The position numbers and the translations under genes were made by a program. From the NCBI RefSeq assembly GCF_000428845.1, contig NZ_AUAS01000001.1, positions 663,898-727,897 on the forward strand: a stretch of 64,000 bases of DNA, written 5' to 3'. Origin of the DNA: Dyadobacter alkalitolerans DSM 23607. Lineage in GTDB: Bacteria; Bacteroidota; Bacteroidia; Cytophagales; Spirosomataceae. This document shows positions 54,945 to 63,790 of this stretch, piece by piece (position 1 is the stretch's first letter; each line of letters begins with the position of its first letter). The notes beneath the pieces were generated by a model. The model worked only from the letters and a program-made list of their open reading frames with translations. It did no database searches and was not told the origin of the DNA.

Positions 54945-56660
54945 ATGATCGCTATATCTAAGGAAACCTATCCGTGGCTGAAAAATTATCCCGAAGGAAT
55001 TCCCTACGAAATAAACCCTGATGCCTACGTTTCCCTTGTTGACATGATGGAAACGACATTTCGCGACAATGCGGCAAAGCCTGCTTACACCAACATGGAT
55101 AAGCAGCTTACATTTGGAGAAGTCGATGTTTTGTCCAGAAATTTCGCGGCCTATCTGCAAGGACTGGGCCTGGTTCAGGGCGACCGCATTGCTATCCAAA
55201 TGCCCAATCTGCTGCAATATCCTGTGGCCATGATAGGTGCATTAAGGGCAGGATTGATCATTGTGAATACGAATCCGCTGTATACGCCGCGTGAGATGCA
55301 GCATCAGTTTAAGGATTCAGGCGCTAAAGCGGTTGTGATCCTGGCGAATTTTGCCCTGAACCTGGAAAAAATTGTTGCTAACACCAACATTCAGCACGTT
55401 ATCATCACCGAGATCGGGGATCTTTTGGGCTTTCCTAAAAAACTGATTGTCAATGCTGTTGTAAAATATGTGAAGAAGATGGTGCCGAAATACAATCTTC
55501 CGGACGCTGTCTCTTTTACCAAAGCATTATCCATAGGCGCAGGACGCGAGTATAAAAGGCCAAACATTTCAGGGATTGACATAGCATTTATCCAATATAC
55601 GGGTGGAACAACAGGTGTTTCAAAAGGCGCAATGCTCACGCACCGCAACCTGATCGCCAATGTAGAGGGAATCAATGAATGGCTGATGTCCAAAATGAGA
55701 CGTTCGCCAGCCACTGGCCAGCTTACCATTGTAGGTGCATTGCCCTTATATCACGTTTTTGCATTGACCATTAACGGCTTATGCGGCATTAAATGGGGCG
55801 CACTCAATATTTTGATTACCAACCCAAAAGATCTGTCGGCATTTGTGAAGGAACTGAAAAAATTCCGCTTTCACATCTTCCCGGGCCTTAATACATTGTT
55901 TAACGGGCTGCTCAATAACACCGATTTCGACTCCGTTGATTTTTCTGAACTTAAAATAACCATTGCCGGCGGCATGGCGCTGCAAAAAGTAGTTGCCGAG
56001 CGCTGGGAAAAAGTAACCGGCTGTCCGCTCGTGGAAGGATACGGCTTATCTGAAACTTCCCCGGTGCTCTCTGTAAATCCATTAGATGATCACCATAAGC
56101 AAGGCACAATCGGGCTTCCTTTCCCGAGCACGGAAATGCGTATCCTGAAAGATGATGAAACCTGGGCAGCCGTAGGTGAAAAAGGCGAGATTTGTGCCAA
56201 AGGACCACAGATTATGCTGGGCTATTATAACCGGCCCGACGAAACTGTAAAAGTGATATTTGAAGACGAAAGCGGAAGATGGTTTAAAACCGGTGACATT
56301 GGTTATGAAGATGGAGACGGTTTCTTCAAAATCGTGGACCGTAAGAAAGACATGATCCTGGTTTCAGGATTTAATGTTTATCCCAATGAGATTGAGGATG
56401 TGGTTGCGCAATGTCCGGGAGTTATGGAAGTTGCGTGTGTTGGTGTCCCGGATGAAAAGTCGGGTGAGCTTGTAAAAATATATGTGGTGAAGAAAGATCC
56501 GGCGCTTACCGAGGAAAAAGTGAAGGCCTTTTGCAAAGAAAATCTAACCGGCTATAAGATCCCGCGCCAAATAGAGTTCCGAAATGAATTGCCAAAAACG
56601 AATGTTGGAAAAATCCTGAGAAGGGCGCTGCGGGAGGAAGAAATGGGCAAAGCTAAATAG
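54945..56660 (+). CDS. fadD: Long-chain fatty acid-CoA ligase (AMP-binding)
   Basis: 571 residues of the adenylate-forming family: IQYTGGTTGVSKGAMLTHRN (P-loop), GYGLSETSPVLS, WFKTGDIGYEDGDGFFKI, DRKKDMILVSGFNVYPNEIE and the C-terminal LPKTNVGKILRRAL with the catalytic Lys. It activates fatty acids as acyl-AMP and then acyl-CoA for degradation or lipid synthesis. The symbol follows the closest well-known family and is not proven. It is preceded by 142 bases of AT-rich DNA and is probably its own unit or the first of a group with the two hydrolases. Confidence 0.9.
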   Translation: MIAISKETYPWLKNYPEGIPYEINPDAYVSLVDMMETTFRDNAAKPAYTNMDKQLTFGEVDVLSRNFAAYLQGLGLVQGDRIAIQMPNLLQYPVAMIGALRAGLIIVNTNPLYTPREMQHQFKDSGAKAVVILANFALNLEKIVANTNIQHVIITEIGDLLGFPKKLIVNAVVKYVKKMVPKYNLPDAVSFTKALSIGAGREYKRPNISGIDIAFIQYTGGTTGVSKGAMLTHRNLIANVEGINEWLMSKMRRSPATGQLTIVGALPLYHVFALTINGLCGIKWGALNILITNPKDLSAFVKELKKFRFHIFPGLNTLFNGLLNNTDFDSVDFSELKITIAGGMALQKVVAERWEKVTGCPLVEGYGLSETSPVLSVNPLDDHHKQGTIGLPFPSTEMRILKDDETWAAVGEKGEICAKGPQIMLGYYNRPDETVKVIFEDESGRWFKTGDIGYEDGDGFFKIVDRKKDMILVSGFNVYPNEIEDVVAQCPGVMEVACVGVPDEKSGELVKIYVVKKDPALTEEKVKAFCKENLTGYKIPRQIEFRNELPKTNVGKILRRALREEEMGKAK

Positions 56661-56767
56661 CGGAAACGAGCGGTTACTTCGTAATTCATTCGCTCGAAAA
56701 AGCCTGGAAAGCGAGCGATTTATGTATATTTAGCCAAACAAGTTCTCAACCTTGAAAGCAAATCTAT

Positions 56768-57499
56768 ATGAATCTACACCGTAAAACTCTGGTATTGCTG
56801 CATGGACATGGCATAGATGATACGATTTGGGACAACCTTGATGCCGCGCTTAATGATGATTTTACAATAGTAAGGCCTAACATTTCCCTGTTCACTTTTT
56901 GCCAGTCTGTTGAAGATTACGCAGACGAACTGCACCGGTTCCTGACCAATGCGAACATTACAAAATGCGTGCTGATCGGCCATTCGATGGGCGGTTACAT
57001 TGCCCTCGCATTTGCAGAAAAATACCTGGACATGCTCGAAGGTTTCGGGTTATTCCACTCCACTGCCTATGCCGACGACGAGGCTAAAAAACACCAGCGC
57101 AACCAGACCATTGATCTTCTTAAAAATCATGGAACGGAAGCATTTGTTAAAAACACGGCTGGAAATCTTTTTGGGGAGAGATATAAAGAACTTTACCCTG
57201 AGAGGATTAAGGAACACATCAACCATTTTGGCAAACTTCCCGCGGAAGCGCTTATTGCAGGCATTGTAGCCATGCGTAACCGTCCAGACCGCACGGCGGT
57301 GCTCACCCGCATGACATTCCCGGTTCTGCTCATTATTGGTATGCAGGACAAGCTCATTCCTTTTGAAAGCGTGATCACATTGTCCGCATTTCCCAAGCAG
57401 AGCTATCCTTTTATCCTCGCAGAAGCAGGACATATGGGAATGGTTGAGCGGCCCGATGCCACGGCGCGTATGATCAACTGGTATATGGGAAAAATTTAA
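56768..57499 (+). CDS. Alpha/beta hydrolase
   Basis: 243 residues, cytosolic (no signal peptide). LLHGHGID forms the oxyanion region, LIGHSMGGYIALAFAE holds the nucleophile Ser, LLIIGMQDKLIPFE the acid, and LAEAGHMGMVERP the catalytic His. It belongs to the carboxylesterase/haloperoxidase-like group and the substrate is not predictable. Start at the ATG 108 bases after the acyl-CoA ligase. Confidence 0.88.
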   Translation: MNLHRKTLVLLHGHGIDDTIWDNLDAALNDDFTIVRPNISLFTFCQSVEDYADELHRFLTNANITKCVLIGHSMGGYIALAFAEKYLDMLEGFGLFHSTAYADDEAKKHQRNQTIDLLKNHGTEAFVKNTAGNLFGERYKELYPERIKEHINHFGKLPAEALIAGIVAMRNRPDRTAVLTRMTFPVLLIIGMQDKLIPFESVITLSAFPKQSYPFILAEAGHMGMVERPDATARMINWYMGKI

Positions 57500-57580
57500 G
57501 TCAGAAATTTATTCATTTCACGATCTAAAACAGGTCATCGTTCGTTATCTAAACTTGAACGGTGACCTTTTCTTAAGAAT

Positions 57581-58789
57581 ATGCAAAAATTTACGATCGT
57601 AGTGTTTCAGAGGAGGTTATCCTTCCTGCTTATGTGGAGTTTGTTGCTGCTTTACTCCTGCAAAGACGACAAGCCACTGCCTGTGGACCCGCCGGTTGAG
57701 AATAAATATCTCACTGAAAGCACGGTTATCACCGAAATGACCAAAGAACAGGTGATCGAGAAAGCCGGTGACCTTAGACTGCTGGTATCTGCGTATGTTA
57801 AAAACGGCATCAAGGTTTTTAAAATCACTTACAAGACAAAGAATACGGACGGAACGGACATTATGGCTTCCGGGGCATTGATTTTACCGTCGACGCCGAA
57901 TCCCGCTTCTATGATCAGCGTTCAGCACGGCACGATCCGTGACGACGCATCTGCACCTTCCAATTTCAAGGATGGAGCTGAAGCAGCGTCCTTTGGGGCA
58001 TTATTTGGCTCAATGGGATACATTATTGCTTATCCGGATTACATTGGTTACGGTGCTTCCAAGGATTTGCCGCATCCATACGAACACAGAGCCAGCCTGG
58101 CATCGGCTTCACTGGATATGCTGCGTGCTGCAAAGGAGTTTTTGAAAGCGCAAAAAGATGTAAAATGGGATGAGAAACTATATGTCGCGGGTTATAGCGA
58201 AGGCGGTTACGCAACCATGTCACTCCATAAAATGATCGAAGAAGAAGCTGCTGGTGAGTTCAACTTACGGGCTTCCAGCTGTGGTGCGGGCGCATATGAT
58301 AAAACTGCGTTCATGAAACACATTATCAATACGAAAACGCACGGAATTGCTTCCTATAATGCACTTTACACATGGGTGCTGTTAACTTATGACAGGATTT
58401 ATAAACTGAACCGCCCGGCTTCCTACTATTTCAAAGAGCCGTTTGCGACCAATATCACGGCAAACGGGATTTCAGCACCGATTGGCCAAAGCTTTGATTC
58501 CGCTTTGAATGAAAGCTTCAAAACTGATTTGAATGATGGCAAGGATGAGAAGTTTATTGCGGCCATTGCAGATAATGATGTTTATAACTGGAAACCCAAA
58601 GCACCTGTCCAGCTATATCACGGCGATAAGGACGAACTTGTTTTTTACTTCAATTCGGTAAAAGCATACGATACGATGAAAGGATTGGGTGCGAATGTGA
58701 CATTAACACCGGTGCCCGGTGGCACGCATAGCAGTTCCATATCGTCATTCCTGATTGGAACGCTGGCATTTTTTACCTCTACAAAATAA
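57581..58789 (+). CDS. Alpha/beta hydrolase lipoprotein (secretory lipase-like)
   Basis: 402 residues with a lipoprotein signal ending LLYSC (Cys27), so it is outer-membrane or surface anchored. The hydrolase domain includes GTIRDDASAP, IAYPDYIGYGASKD, AGYSEGGYATMSL (nucleophile Ser), YHGDKDELV (acid) and PVPGGTHSSS (His). The pattern resembles fungal-type secretory lipases and prolyl-like peptidases (lid-bearing), here probably an esterase or lipase. It ends 6 bases before the cysteine synthase gene. Confidence 0.85.
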   Translation: MQKFTIVVFQRRLSFLLMWSLLLLYSCKDDKPLPVDPPVENKYLTESTVITEMTKEQVIEKAGDLRLLVSAYVKNGIKVFKITYKTKNTDGTDIMASGALILPSTPNPASMISVQHGTIRDDASAPSNFKDGAEAASFGALFGSMGYIIAYPDYIGYGASKDLPHPYEHRASLASASLDMLRAAKEFLKAQKDVKWDEKLYVAGYSEGGYATMSLHKMIEEEAAGEFNLRASSCGAGAYDKTAFMKHIINTKTHGIASYNALYTWVLLTYDRIYKLNRPASYYFKEPFATNITANGISAPIGQSFDSALNESFKTDLNDGKDEKFIAAIADNDVYNWKPKAPVQLYHGDKDELVFYFNSVKAYDTMKGLGANVTLTPVPGGTHSSSISSFLIGTLAFFTSTK

Positions 58790-58795
58790 CATTAC

Positions 58796-59668
58796 ATGTT
58801 TTCACTTCTTGATCTGGTTGGTAACACCCCTCTTATTGAATTAAAAAAGATCAATCCCAATCCGGACGTAAAAATTTTTGGTAAGCTGGAAGGCAACAAT
58901 CCGGGCGGCAGCGTCAAGGACCGTGCAGCATTCAGTATGATAAAAGGCGCGATGGACCGCGGTGAAGTGACGTCAGGTACCAAGCTGATTGAGGCCACCA
59001 GTGGAAATACAGGCATTGCCCTGGCGATGATAGCACGGCTGTTTGATCTTGAAATAGAGCTCATTATGCCCCAAAGCTCAACAAAGGAACGTGTGCTGAC
59101 GATGGAAGCCTATGGTGCAAAAGTTGTACTTTCGGAAACCATGGAGAGTGCGCGGGACATTGCGGAGGAGAAAGCAGCTTCCGGCGGTTATTTTATGCTC
59201 AATCAATTCGCCAACCAGGACAACTGGAAAGCACATTACAGAACCACAGGGCCAGAAATTTATAAGGATACCAACCAATCCGTGACCCATTTTGTGTCTT
59301 CCATGGGCACTACCGGCACTATTATGGGTGTTTCGCGCTATTTAAAGGAACAAAATCCAAACATTCAGATTGTGGGCTGCCAGCCTACCGACGGTTCGAG
59401 CATTCCCGGCATCAGGAAATGGCCCGTCGAATATCTTCCCAAAATATTTGAAAGAGAACGGGTTGACCGCGTGATTGAGGTTACGCAGGATGATGCGGTG
59501 CTTACCACTCGCAAACTGGCAAAAGAGGAGGCTGTTTTTGCAGGCATGAGCAGCGGAGGCGCAACCTGGGCAGCCATTGAGCTGGCCAAAGAATTAACGG
59601 AAGGCGTCATCGTTTGTATCATCTGCGACCGCGGCGACCGCTATCTATCAAGCGATTTGTTTGGATAA
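58796..59668 (+). CDS. cysM: Cysteine synthase (O-acetylserine sulfhydrylase B type)
   Basis: 290 residues. PLP lysine K41 in NNPGGSVKDRAAF, substrate loop EATSGNTGIALAM, phosphate-binding SSMGTTGTIMGVS and the C-terminal GMSSGGATWAA. It makes cysteine from O-acetylserine (or O-phosphoserine) and sulfide or thiosulfate. The SVKDR form and length suit the CysM-type enzyme; CysK is the alternative. It starts 6 bases after the lipase stop and ends at a strong two-way terminator. Confidence 0.9.
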   Translation: MFSLLDLVGNTPLIELKKINPNPDVKIFGKLEGNNPGGSVKDRAAFSMIKGAMDRGEVTSGTKLIEATSGNTGIALAMIARLFDLEIELIMPQSSTKERVLTMEAYGAKVVLSETMESARDIAEEKAASGGYFMLNQFANQDNWKAHYRTTGPEIYKDTNQSVTHFVSSMGTTGTIMGVSRYLKEQNPNIQIVGCQPTDGSSIPGIRKWPVEYLPKIFERERVDRVIEVTQDDAVLTTRKLAKEEAVFAGMSSGGATWAAIELAKELTEGVIVCIICDRGDRYLSSDLFG

Positions 59669-59672
59669 AGAG

Positions 59673-59722
59673 AAAGGCTTTTCAAATTCCTGAGACAATG
59701 CTCCCGGATTTGAAAAGCCTTT
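59673..59722. terminator. Bidirectional terminator between cysM and the small membrane gene
   Basis: Perfect 15-bp inverted repeat AAAGGCTTTTCAAAT/ATTTGAAAAGCCTTT (59673-59687 and 59708-59722). It lies between two convergent genes and should stop transcripts from both. Confidence 0.88.
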
Positions 59723-59745
59723 TAACTAAAATTCAATATTGCGGA

Positions 59746-60165
59746 TCAGAACCAGCCTGAGCCAAGGTTTCTGAAAGGCCACGGAATGGCTACGAGGATG
59801 ATAATGAGGCCCATTGCGTAAAAGTAGAGCACCGTTCTGTGCTTGGCAGCGCCGGTCAGCTTCTTCGATCTGATTCTTCCGACGGTGATCAGCACAATGG
59901 CGATTAACATCATGAATATGTGTTCGATTGAATAAAAACGGAACACTTTCTCGCTGATCAGGTCAAAATTCACTTTCGCGCTCATGGTATAAAGGATCAG
60001 CCCAAGCAGCAGCTGCGTATGTGTTGCAATGAATGCGAACAGATAGACTTTGCTATCGCCCTGAGACCCTTTCTGCCAGTTGGAATAAGCAGTAAAAATC
60101 GCTGCAATCAAAAGTGCCAACACTACATAACGGAGGCCTGAGTGGGCACGTATAAGCGCGTTCAT
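59746..60165 (-). CDS. Small four-helix membrane protein, cytochrome b-like
   Basis: 139 residues, almost all transmembrane: helices at about 8-27, 42-60, 78-98 and 112-130. It begins MNALIRAHSGLRYVVL. Histidines near membrane helix ends (His8, His49, His82) could bind haem, and the family is sometimes annotated as cytochrome b subunit, but I do not assign haem with confidence. It stands alone on the minus strand between a terminator and the DUF4286 gene. Confidence 0.7.
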   Translation of the reverse strand: MNALIRAHSGLRYVVLALLIAAIFTAYSNWQKGSQGDSKVYLFAFIATHTQLLLGLILYTMSAKVNFDLISEKVFRFYSIEHIFMMLIAIVLITVGRIRSKKLTGAAKHRTVLYFYAMGLIIILVAIPWPFRNLGSGWF

Positions 60166-60270
60166 ATTAAATCAGTTTATGGTGAATAAGTAAAAGTATG
60201 CAAATGTAACGCTCAATCGAGCATTATGCTTGATATTTGCACAACAAAAAGTCCCGATAATTAAAATATC

Positions 60271-60573
60271 ATGATCATATTTAACATTACCGTCAACATT
60301 AGTTATGCCGCCGAAAAGGATTGGCTTGATTTCATGAAGACGGTCCACATTCCCGAAATCCTGGCGACAAAACTGCCGCTTGAGTGTAAACTTTTACGCT
60401 TGCTCACCGAGATAGAAAACGAAGGTTCGACCTACACCACGCAGTTTTCGTTCCGGACCATGGAAGATTTCCTTGCTTACCAAACCGGCTTTCAGGCCGA
60501 CTTGCAGGAGCGCCACCATGCGCTTTTTAATGGTCAATATGTATCTTTTCGGACACTTTTGGAGGAAGCATGA
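60271..60573 (+). CDS. DUF4286 family protein
   Basis: 100 residues, MIIFNITVNISYAAEKDWLDF onwards, with HIPEILATKLPLECKLLRLL and YTTQFSFRTMEDFLAYQ. It matches the small Bacteroidota DUF4286 family, probably a ferredoxin-like alpha/beta dimer of unknown role. No signal peptide. It is about 227 bases upstream of the hibernation factor gene. Confidence 0.78.
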   Translation: MIIFNITVNISYAAEKDWLDFMKTVHIPEILATKLPLECKLLRLLTEIENEGSTYTTQFSFRTMEDFLAYQTGFQADLQERHHALFNGQYVSFRTLLEEA

Positions 60574-60799
60574 CGCTTTCCATCCCCACTTTTGAGGTAA
60601 AATAAATATATTTAAAAACAACCCGGTTTACTTGACATTACCCTATTATTTCCTTTTATTTAATATACCATTAAGATCAAAAATGGTGTTTGGGAGCGAT
60701 TTGAAATTGGGTGGAGAGGATCGAAACTTGTATTGGCGGCCCCGGCATACATGTTGATAGGATGGTTTAAAATATGTTTTACCTTAAAACAAAGTGCTT

Positions 60800-61177
60800 A
60801 TGAGACTGCAAATGCAAGCAATTCATTTTGACGCCGATCCTAAGTTGTTGAGCTTCATTCAACAAAAGCTAGATAAACTTGATACCTTTTATGACCGGAT
60901 TACTAGCGGAGAGGTGTTTTTGAAATTGGATAAAAGTGACAATGCCAAGTTACAGACCAAACTTCTTGAGGTTAAGCTTTATGTTCCGGGAGGAACCATG
61001 TTTGTGAGAGAGCAAGGGACGACGTTCGAGGAAGCAACTGATTTAGCAATAGATACATTGAAAATGCAGGTTAAAAAGTTTAAAGACAAACGTAACAATG
61101 CCAGGGCACCGAAGATTATTGAAGGTGTAGCATTAGAAGACGGCGTTACGCTCATAACGGAGGAAACTGAAGAGTAA
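60800..61177 (+). CDS. hpf: Ribosome hibernation-promoting factor, short form
   Basis: 125 residues: MRLQMQAIHFDADPKLLSFI opens the beta-alpha-beta fold, followed by LDKLDTFYDRITSGEVFLKL, LLEVKLYVPGGTMFVREQGT and FEEATDLAIDTLKMQVKKF. This is the HPF/RaiA (S30AE) domain, which binds idle 30S subunits. The long-form C-terminal dimerisation domain is absent. I prefer the ATG at 60800 to the in-frame GTG at 60794. A strong hairpin follows. Confidence 0.92.
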   Translation: MRLQMQAIHFDADPKLLSFIQQKLDKLDTFYDRITSGEVFLKLDKSDNAKLQTKLLEVKLYVPGGTMFVREQGTTFEEATDLAIDTLKMQVKKFKDKRNNARAPKIIEGVALEDGVTLITEETEE

Positions 61178-61192
61178 CAACATATATATCAT

Positions 61193-61235
61193 AAGCAAGA
61201 GAAGCCGCCCCGGTCCGGGACGGCTTCTCTTGCTT
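61193..61235 (+). terminator. Long hairpin after the hibernation factor gene
   Basis: Perfect 15-bp stem AAGCAAGAGAAGCCG/CGGCTTCTCTTGCTT (61193-61207 and 61221-61235) with extra CCC/GGG pairing inside. Only a short T-rich tail follows, so it is a terminator or transcript stabiliser. Confidence 0.8.
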
Positions 61236-61309
61236 TATGGCAACGCGTTTGTTTGCAACAATCGGATAATTGAGCGAATTTAGATTTTTGTTAATATAAA
61301 AGCGATTTT

Positions 61310-61723
61310 ATGAATATTGAACCTGTTGTGGGTAGTAGTTTCGAACAGCCATTTCGTCTGACCCAGGAAGAAGTTCAGCGGTTTGCGGATCTTACCGGTG
61401 ATAACAACCCCATTCACCTGGATGCGGAATATGCTGCAACGACCTCATTCAAAAAGCCTATCATTCATGGCATGCTGGGCGCCACCATTTTCACAAAAGT
61501 GCTGGGAACACAATTTCCAGGCTTTGGATCTATTTACCTGAAACAAACATTAGAATTCCTGCGCCCTATGTTCGTTGAGACGGATTATAAAGCCGTTTTC
61601 ACGATCAAAACCATTAATCCGGAAAAGCACATTGCTGAGATTTCGACTGAGATTGTGGATGCGACAACCAAAAAAGTGGTGACGCGTGGTGTGGCTACAA
61701 TGATCAATACAGAAAAGTTCTAA
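61310..61723 (+). CDS. MaoC-family (R)-specific enoyl-CoA hydratase
   Basis: 137-residue hot-dog fold protein. The hydratase motif is present: FADLTGDNNPIHLDAEYAAT (catalytic Asp and His), then IIHGMLGATIFTKVLG. It hydrates trans-2-enoyl-CoA to (R)-3-hydroxyacyl-CoA in fatty acid or polyhydroxyalkanoate metabolism. The full catalytic pair is intact. It is monocistronic, with hairpins on both sides. Confidence 0.9.
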   Translation: MNIEPVVGSSFEQPFRLTQEEVQRFADLTGDNNPIHLDAEYAATTSFKKPIIHGMLGATIFTKVLGTQFPGFGSIYLKQTLEFLRPMFVETDYKAVFTIKTINPEKHIAEISTEIVDATTKKVVTRGVATMINTEKF

Positions 61724-61725
61724 AG

Positions 61726-61759
61726 ATAAAAGCCCGGACAGGAATGCCCGGGCTTTTAT
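61726..61759. terminator. Bidirectional terminator after the MaoC gene
   Basis: Perfect 12-bp stem ATAAAAGCCCGG/CCGGGCTTTTAT (61726-61737 and 61748-61759) between the MaoC gene and the convergent histone-like gene. Confidence 0.88.
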
Positions 61760-61778
61760 ATCATTTATCCTTCTCAGA

Positions 61779-61958
61779 TTATTCTGCAGTATTCTTCTTA
61801 TTTTGAACTTCGGCACGGATATCCTGAGCCAACGTTTTAAGGTCTTGCATTCCTTTACGTACACGTGTTCCAGCAGCCTGGTTGCCTTTGTCATAAAACT
61901 TATCGAAATCGCCTTCCAGTGAAAGGATCAGATCTTTAACTTCATCAAATCTTGCCAT
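61779..61958 (-). CDS. Histone H1-like small protein (Hc1 type)
   Basis: 59 residues, beginning MARFDEVKDLILSLEGDFDK with GNQAAGTRVRKGMQDLKTLA and a Lys-rich end (EVQNKKNTAE). It matches the short, abundant Bacteroidota proteins of the histone H1/Hc1 family, expected to bind DNA or RNA in the nucleoid. The mix of acidic N-terminal helix and basic C-terminal half is typical. The 60-codon length makes it easy to miss. Confidence 0.85.
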   Translation of the reverse strand: MARFDEVKDLILSLEGDFDKFYDKGNQAAGTRVRKGMQDLKTLAQDIRAEVQNKKNTAE

Positions 61959-62149
61959 GTTTGTGTTTGTTTTTTAGTTTCAAAATGCCTTTTACACGCT
62001 AAAAACGCATGTTTTGACCGAAATTTAGTAATTAAAAGCATTTCCGCAACCCAAAAAACAAAAAAAAACACTTCTAAAATGCAATTAATTATTTGCAAAC
62101 ACCTAAATATCTTAAAATCAGACATTTAGTAATTATTAAATTTTCAAAA

Positions 62150-62189
62150 TAAAAATAAAAAAAAGAGGGCTTTTGCGAAAAAAGCCCTC
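62150..62189 (-). terminator. Intrinsic terminator after the alpha-oxoamine synthase gene
   Basis: Perfect 10-bp stem GAGGGCTTTT/AAAAGCCCTC (62165-62174 and 62180-62189), followed on the minus strand by a long T-rich run. Confidence 0.87.
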
Positions 62190-62211
62190 AGAAAGCGAAA
62201 TATGCCAATTT

Positions 62212-63483
62212 TTACTCGATAACCTCCTGAACGTCCTCAACCTGGTAAACCCTGTTTTTCAGCTTGTCGGCCAGAGTCGTGAACGCATTTAATGTATATT
62301 CCACATCATCCAATGTATGTGAAGCAGTTGGAATTATGCGCAGCATGATCTGACCTTTCGGTACAACCGGATACACGACGATAGAGCAGAAAACGCCCAT
62401 ATTCTCGCGAAGATCACGCACCATGCGCGTTACTTCCGGCACGCCGCCTTCACTGTGAAGGAAGACAGGAGTAACCGGCGATTCTGTTTCACCAATGTTA
62501 AAACCTCTTCCCCTCAGTCCGTCCTGCATAGCCTTAACATTCTCCCAAAGTTTCGCACGAAGTTCCGGCATTGTCTTGATCATTTGAAGACGCTTACGGC
62601 AACCTTCTACGTATGGCATCGGAAGCGCTTTCGCATATGTTTGCGAGCGCATGTTATATTTCAGGAACATGATAATTTCGGGATCGTCCGAAGCGATAAA
62701 AGCGCCAATTGCGGCCATCGATTTCGCAAATGTCGAGAAGTAAAGATCAACCTCCTTCTGAACACCCAAAAGCTCTCCTACGCCCGCGCCGGTTTCGCCC
62801 ATTGTGCCGAATCCGTGAGCATCATCCACAAGCAGACGAAAATCATATTTCTTCTTTAATTCCACAATCGCTTTCAGATCGCCTACTTTACCAGACATGC
62901 CGAAAACACCTTCGGTAATAACAAGCACGCCGCCACCTTTCTCATTGGCCAGTTTCGTGGCACGGATCAGGTTCTTTTCAAGGCTAGCCATATCATTATG
63001 GTTGAACTTGTAGTATTCACCCAATTTGGCTTTGTGCAAGCGAATTCCGTCGATGAGACAGGCATGTGATTCCGCATCGTAAACAATCACATCGCGGTGG
63101 TCACAGATACACTCGATCGCCGACATAACGCCCTGATATCCGTAGTTAAGAAGAAATGCGTCTTTTTTGCCTACAAACTCAGCAAGTTCTTTTTCAAAAG
63201 TCTCGTGAAGCTCTGAATTCCCCGACATCATTCTGGCTCCCATTGGATAGGCAAGCCCCCATTTGGCAGTCGCTTCGGTATCAGCTTGTCTGATTTCCGG
63301 ATGATTAGCCAATCCCAAATAATTGTTCAAGCTCCAATTTAACACCTCACGGCCCATAAATCTCATGCGCGGCCCCAGGTCTCCTTCCAGCATTGGGAAA
63401 GAAAAATAATGGTGGCTGTTTAGCATTTTGGCCGGTGTCCCGATAGGGCCGGAGTTGTTGCGTAATTTCTCAAAAATATCCAC
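62212..63483 (-). CDS. Alpha-oxoamine synthase family PLP enzyme (serine palmitoyltransferase/KBL-like)
   Basis: 423 residues. NWSLNNYLGLANHPEIR and GARMMSGNSELHETFEKELA open the fold, DDAHGFGTMGETGAG carries the PLP-interacting Asp and His, and the Schiff-base lysine is K254 in STFAKSMAAIG. The family condenses an amino acid with acyl-CoA. In Bacteroidota, members of this length make sphingoid or sulfonolipid bases (serine or cysteate as donor) or act as glycine C-acetyltransferase. Sequence alone does not settle it. A GTG/ATG choice does not arise: the ATG at 63483 fits MDIFEKLRNN. Confidence 0.85.
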   Translation of the reverse strand: MDIFEKLRNNSGPIGTPAKMLNSHHYFSFPMLEGDLGPRMRFMGREVLNWSLNNYLGLANHPEIRQADTEATAKWGLAYPMGARMMSGNSELHETFEKELAEFVGKKDAFLLNYGYQGVMSAIECICDHRDVIVYDAESHACLIDGIRLHKAKLGEYYKFNHNDMASLEKNLIRATKLANEKGGGVLVITEGVFGMSGKVGDLKAIVELKKKYDFRLLVDDAHGFGTMGETGAGVGELLGVQKEVDLYFSTFAKSMAAIGAFIASDDPEIIMFLKYNMRSQTYAKALPMPYVEGCRKRLQMIKTMPELRAKLWENVKAMQDGLRGRGFNIGETESPVTPVFLHSEGGVPEVTRMVRDLRENMGVFCSIVVYPVVPKGQIMLRIIPTASHTLDDVEYTLNAFTTLADKLKNRVYQVEDVQEVIE

Positions 63484-63790
63484 TCGCTTTTATTTTATGT
63501 GGGTAACCAATTGATATAAATGTTAGATAAATGCAAAATTAACAAAATTTGCGCTTACTTTAATACAATCCAGCCCCAGGCCATGATTGTAATTTAGTAA
63601 AATAACAAAAATCGTGCGCTAACTAACATCATAAAATCGGGTATTCTCCCACCAAATAAAAGAGGGTGTCTCATTTCAAAATGGGGCACCCTCTTTCGTT
63701 TCTGGTTTTTGTAACTGAGAATTAAGATTCAAAATCCGCCGTTAAAAGCTAGCTTACTGGATTTGCCAGGTAGGCGCGTAAACAGCCCTC
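63484..63790. other. Intergenic region with a hairpin near the transposase end
   Basis: AT-rich 307-base stretch between the alpha-oxoamine synthase start and the transposase stop. It should hold the synthase promoter. From 63659 to 63696 it carries a hairpin of 18 pairs (two of them G-U) with a two-base loop, described separately. No gene is seen. Confidence 0.6.
63659..63696. repeat. Near-perfect palindrome, possible insertion-sequence end
   Basis: Arms AAAGAGGGTG (63659-63668) and CACCCTCTTT (63687-63696) are perfect. The inner parts TCTCATTT and AAATGGGG extend pairing to 18 pairs, with two G-U wobbles and only a two-base loop. It lies 94 bases past the transposase stop codon, where an IS terminal repeat would be expected. 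It could equally be a terminator. Confidence 0.5.

Noticed and set aside
60607..60793. tRNA genes near the hibernation factor
   Set aside because: This gene is often beside tRNAs in Bacteroidota, but no cloverleaf or T-loop pattern was found here.
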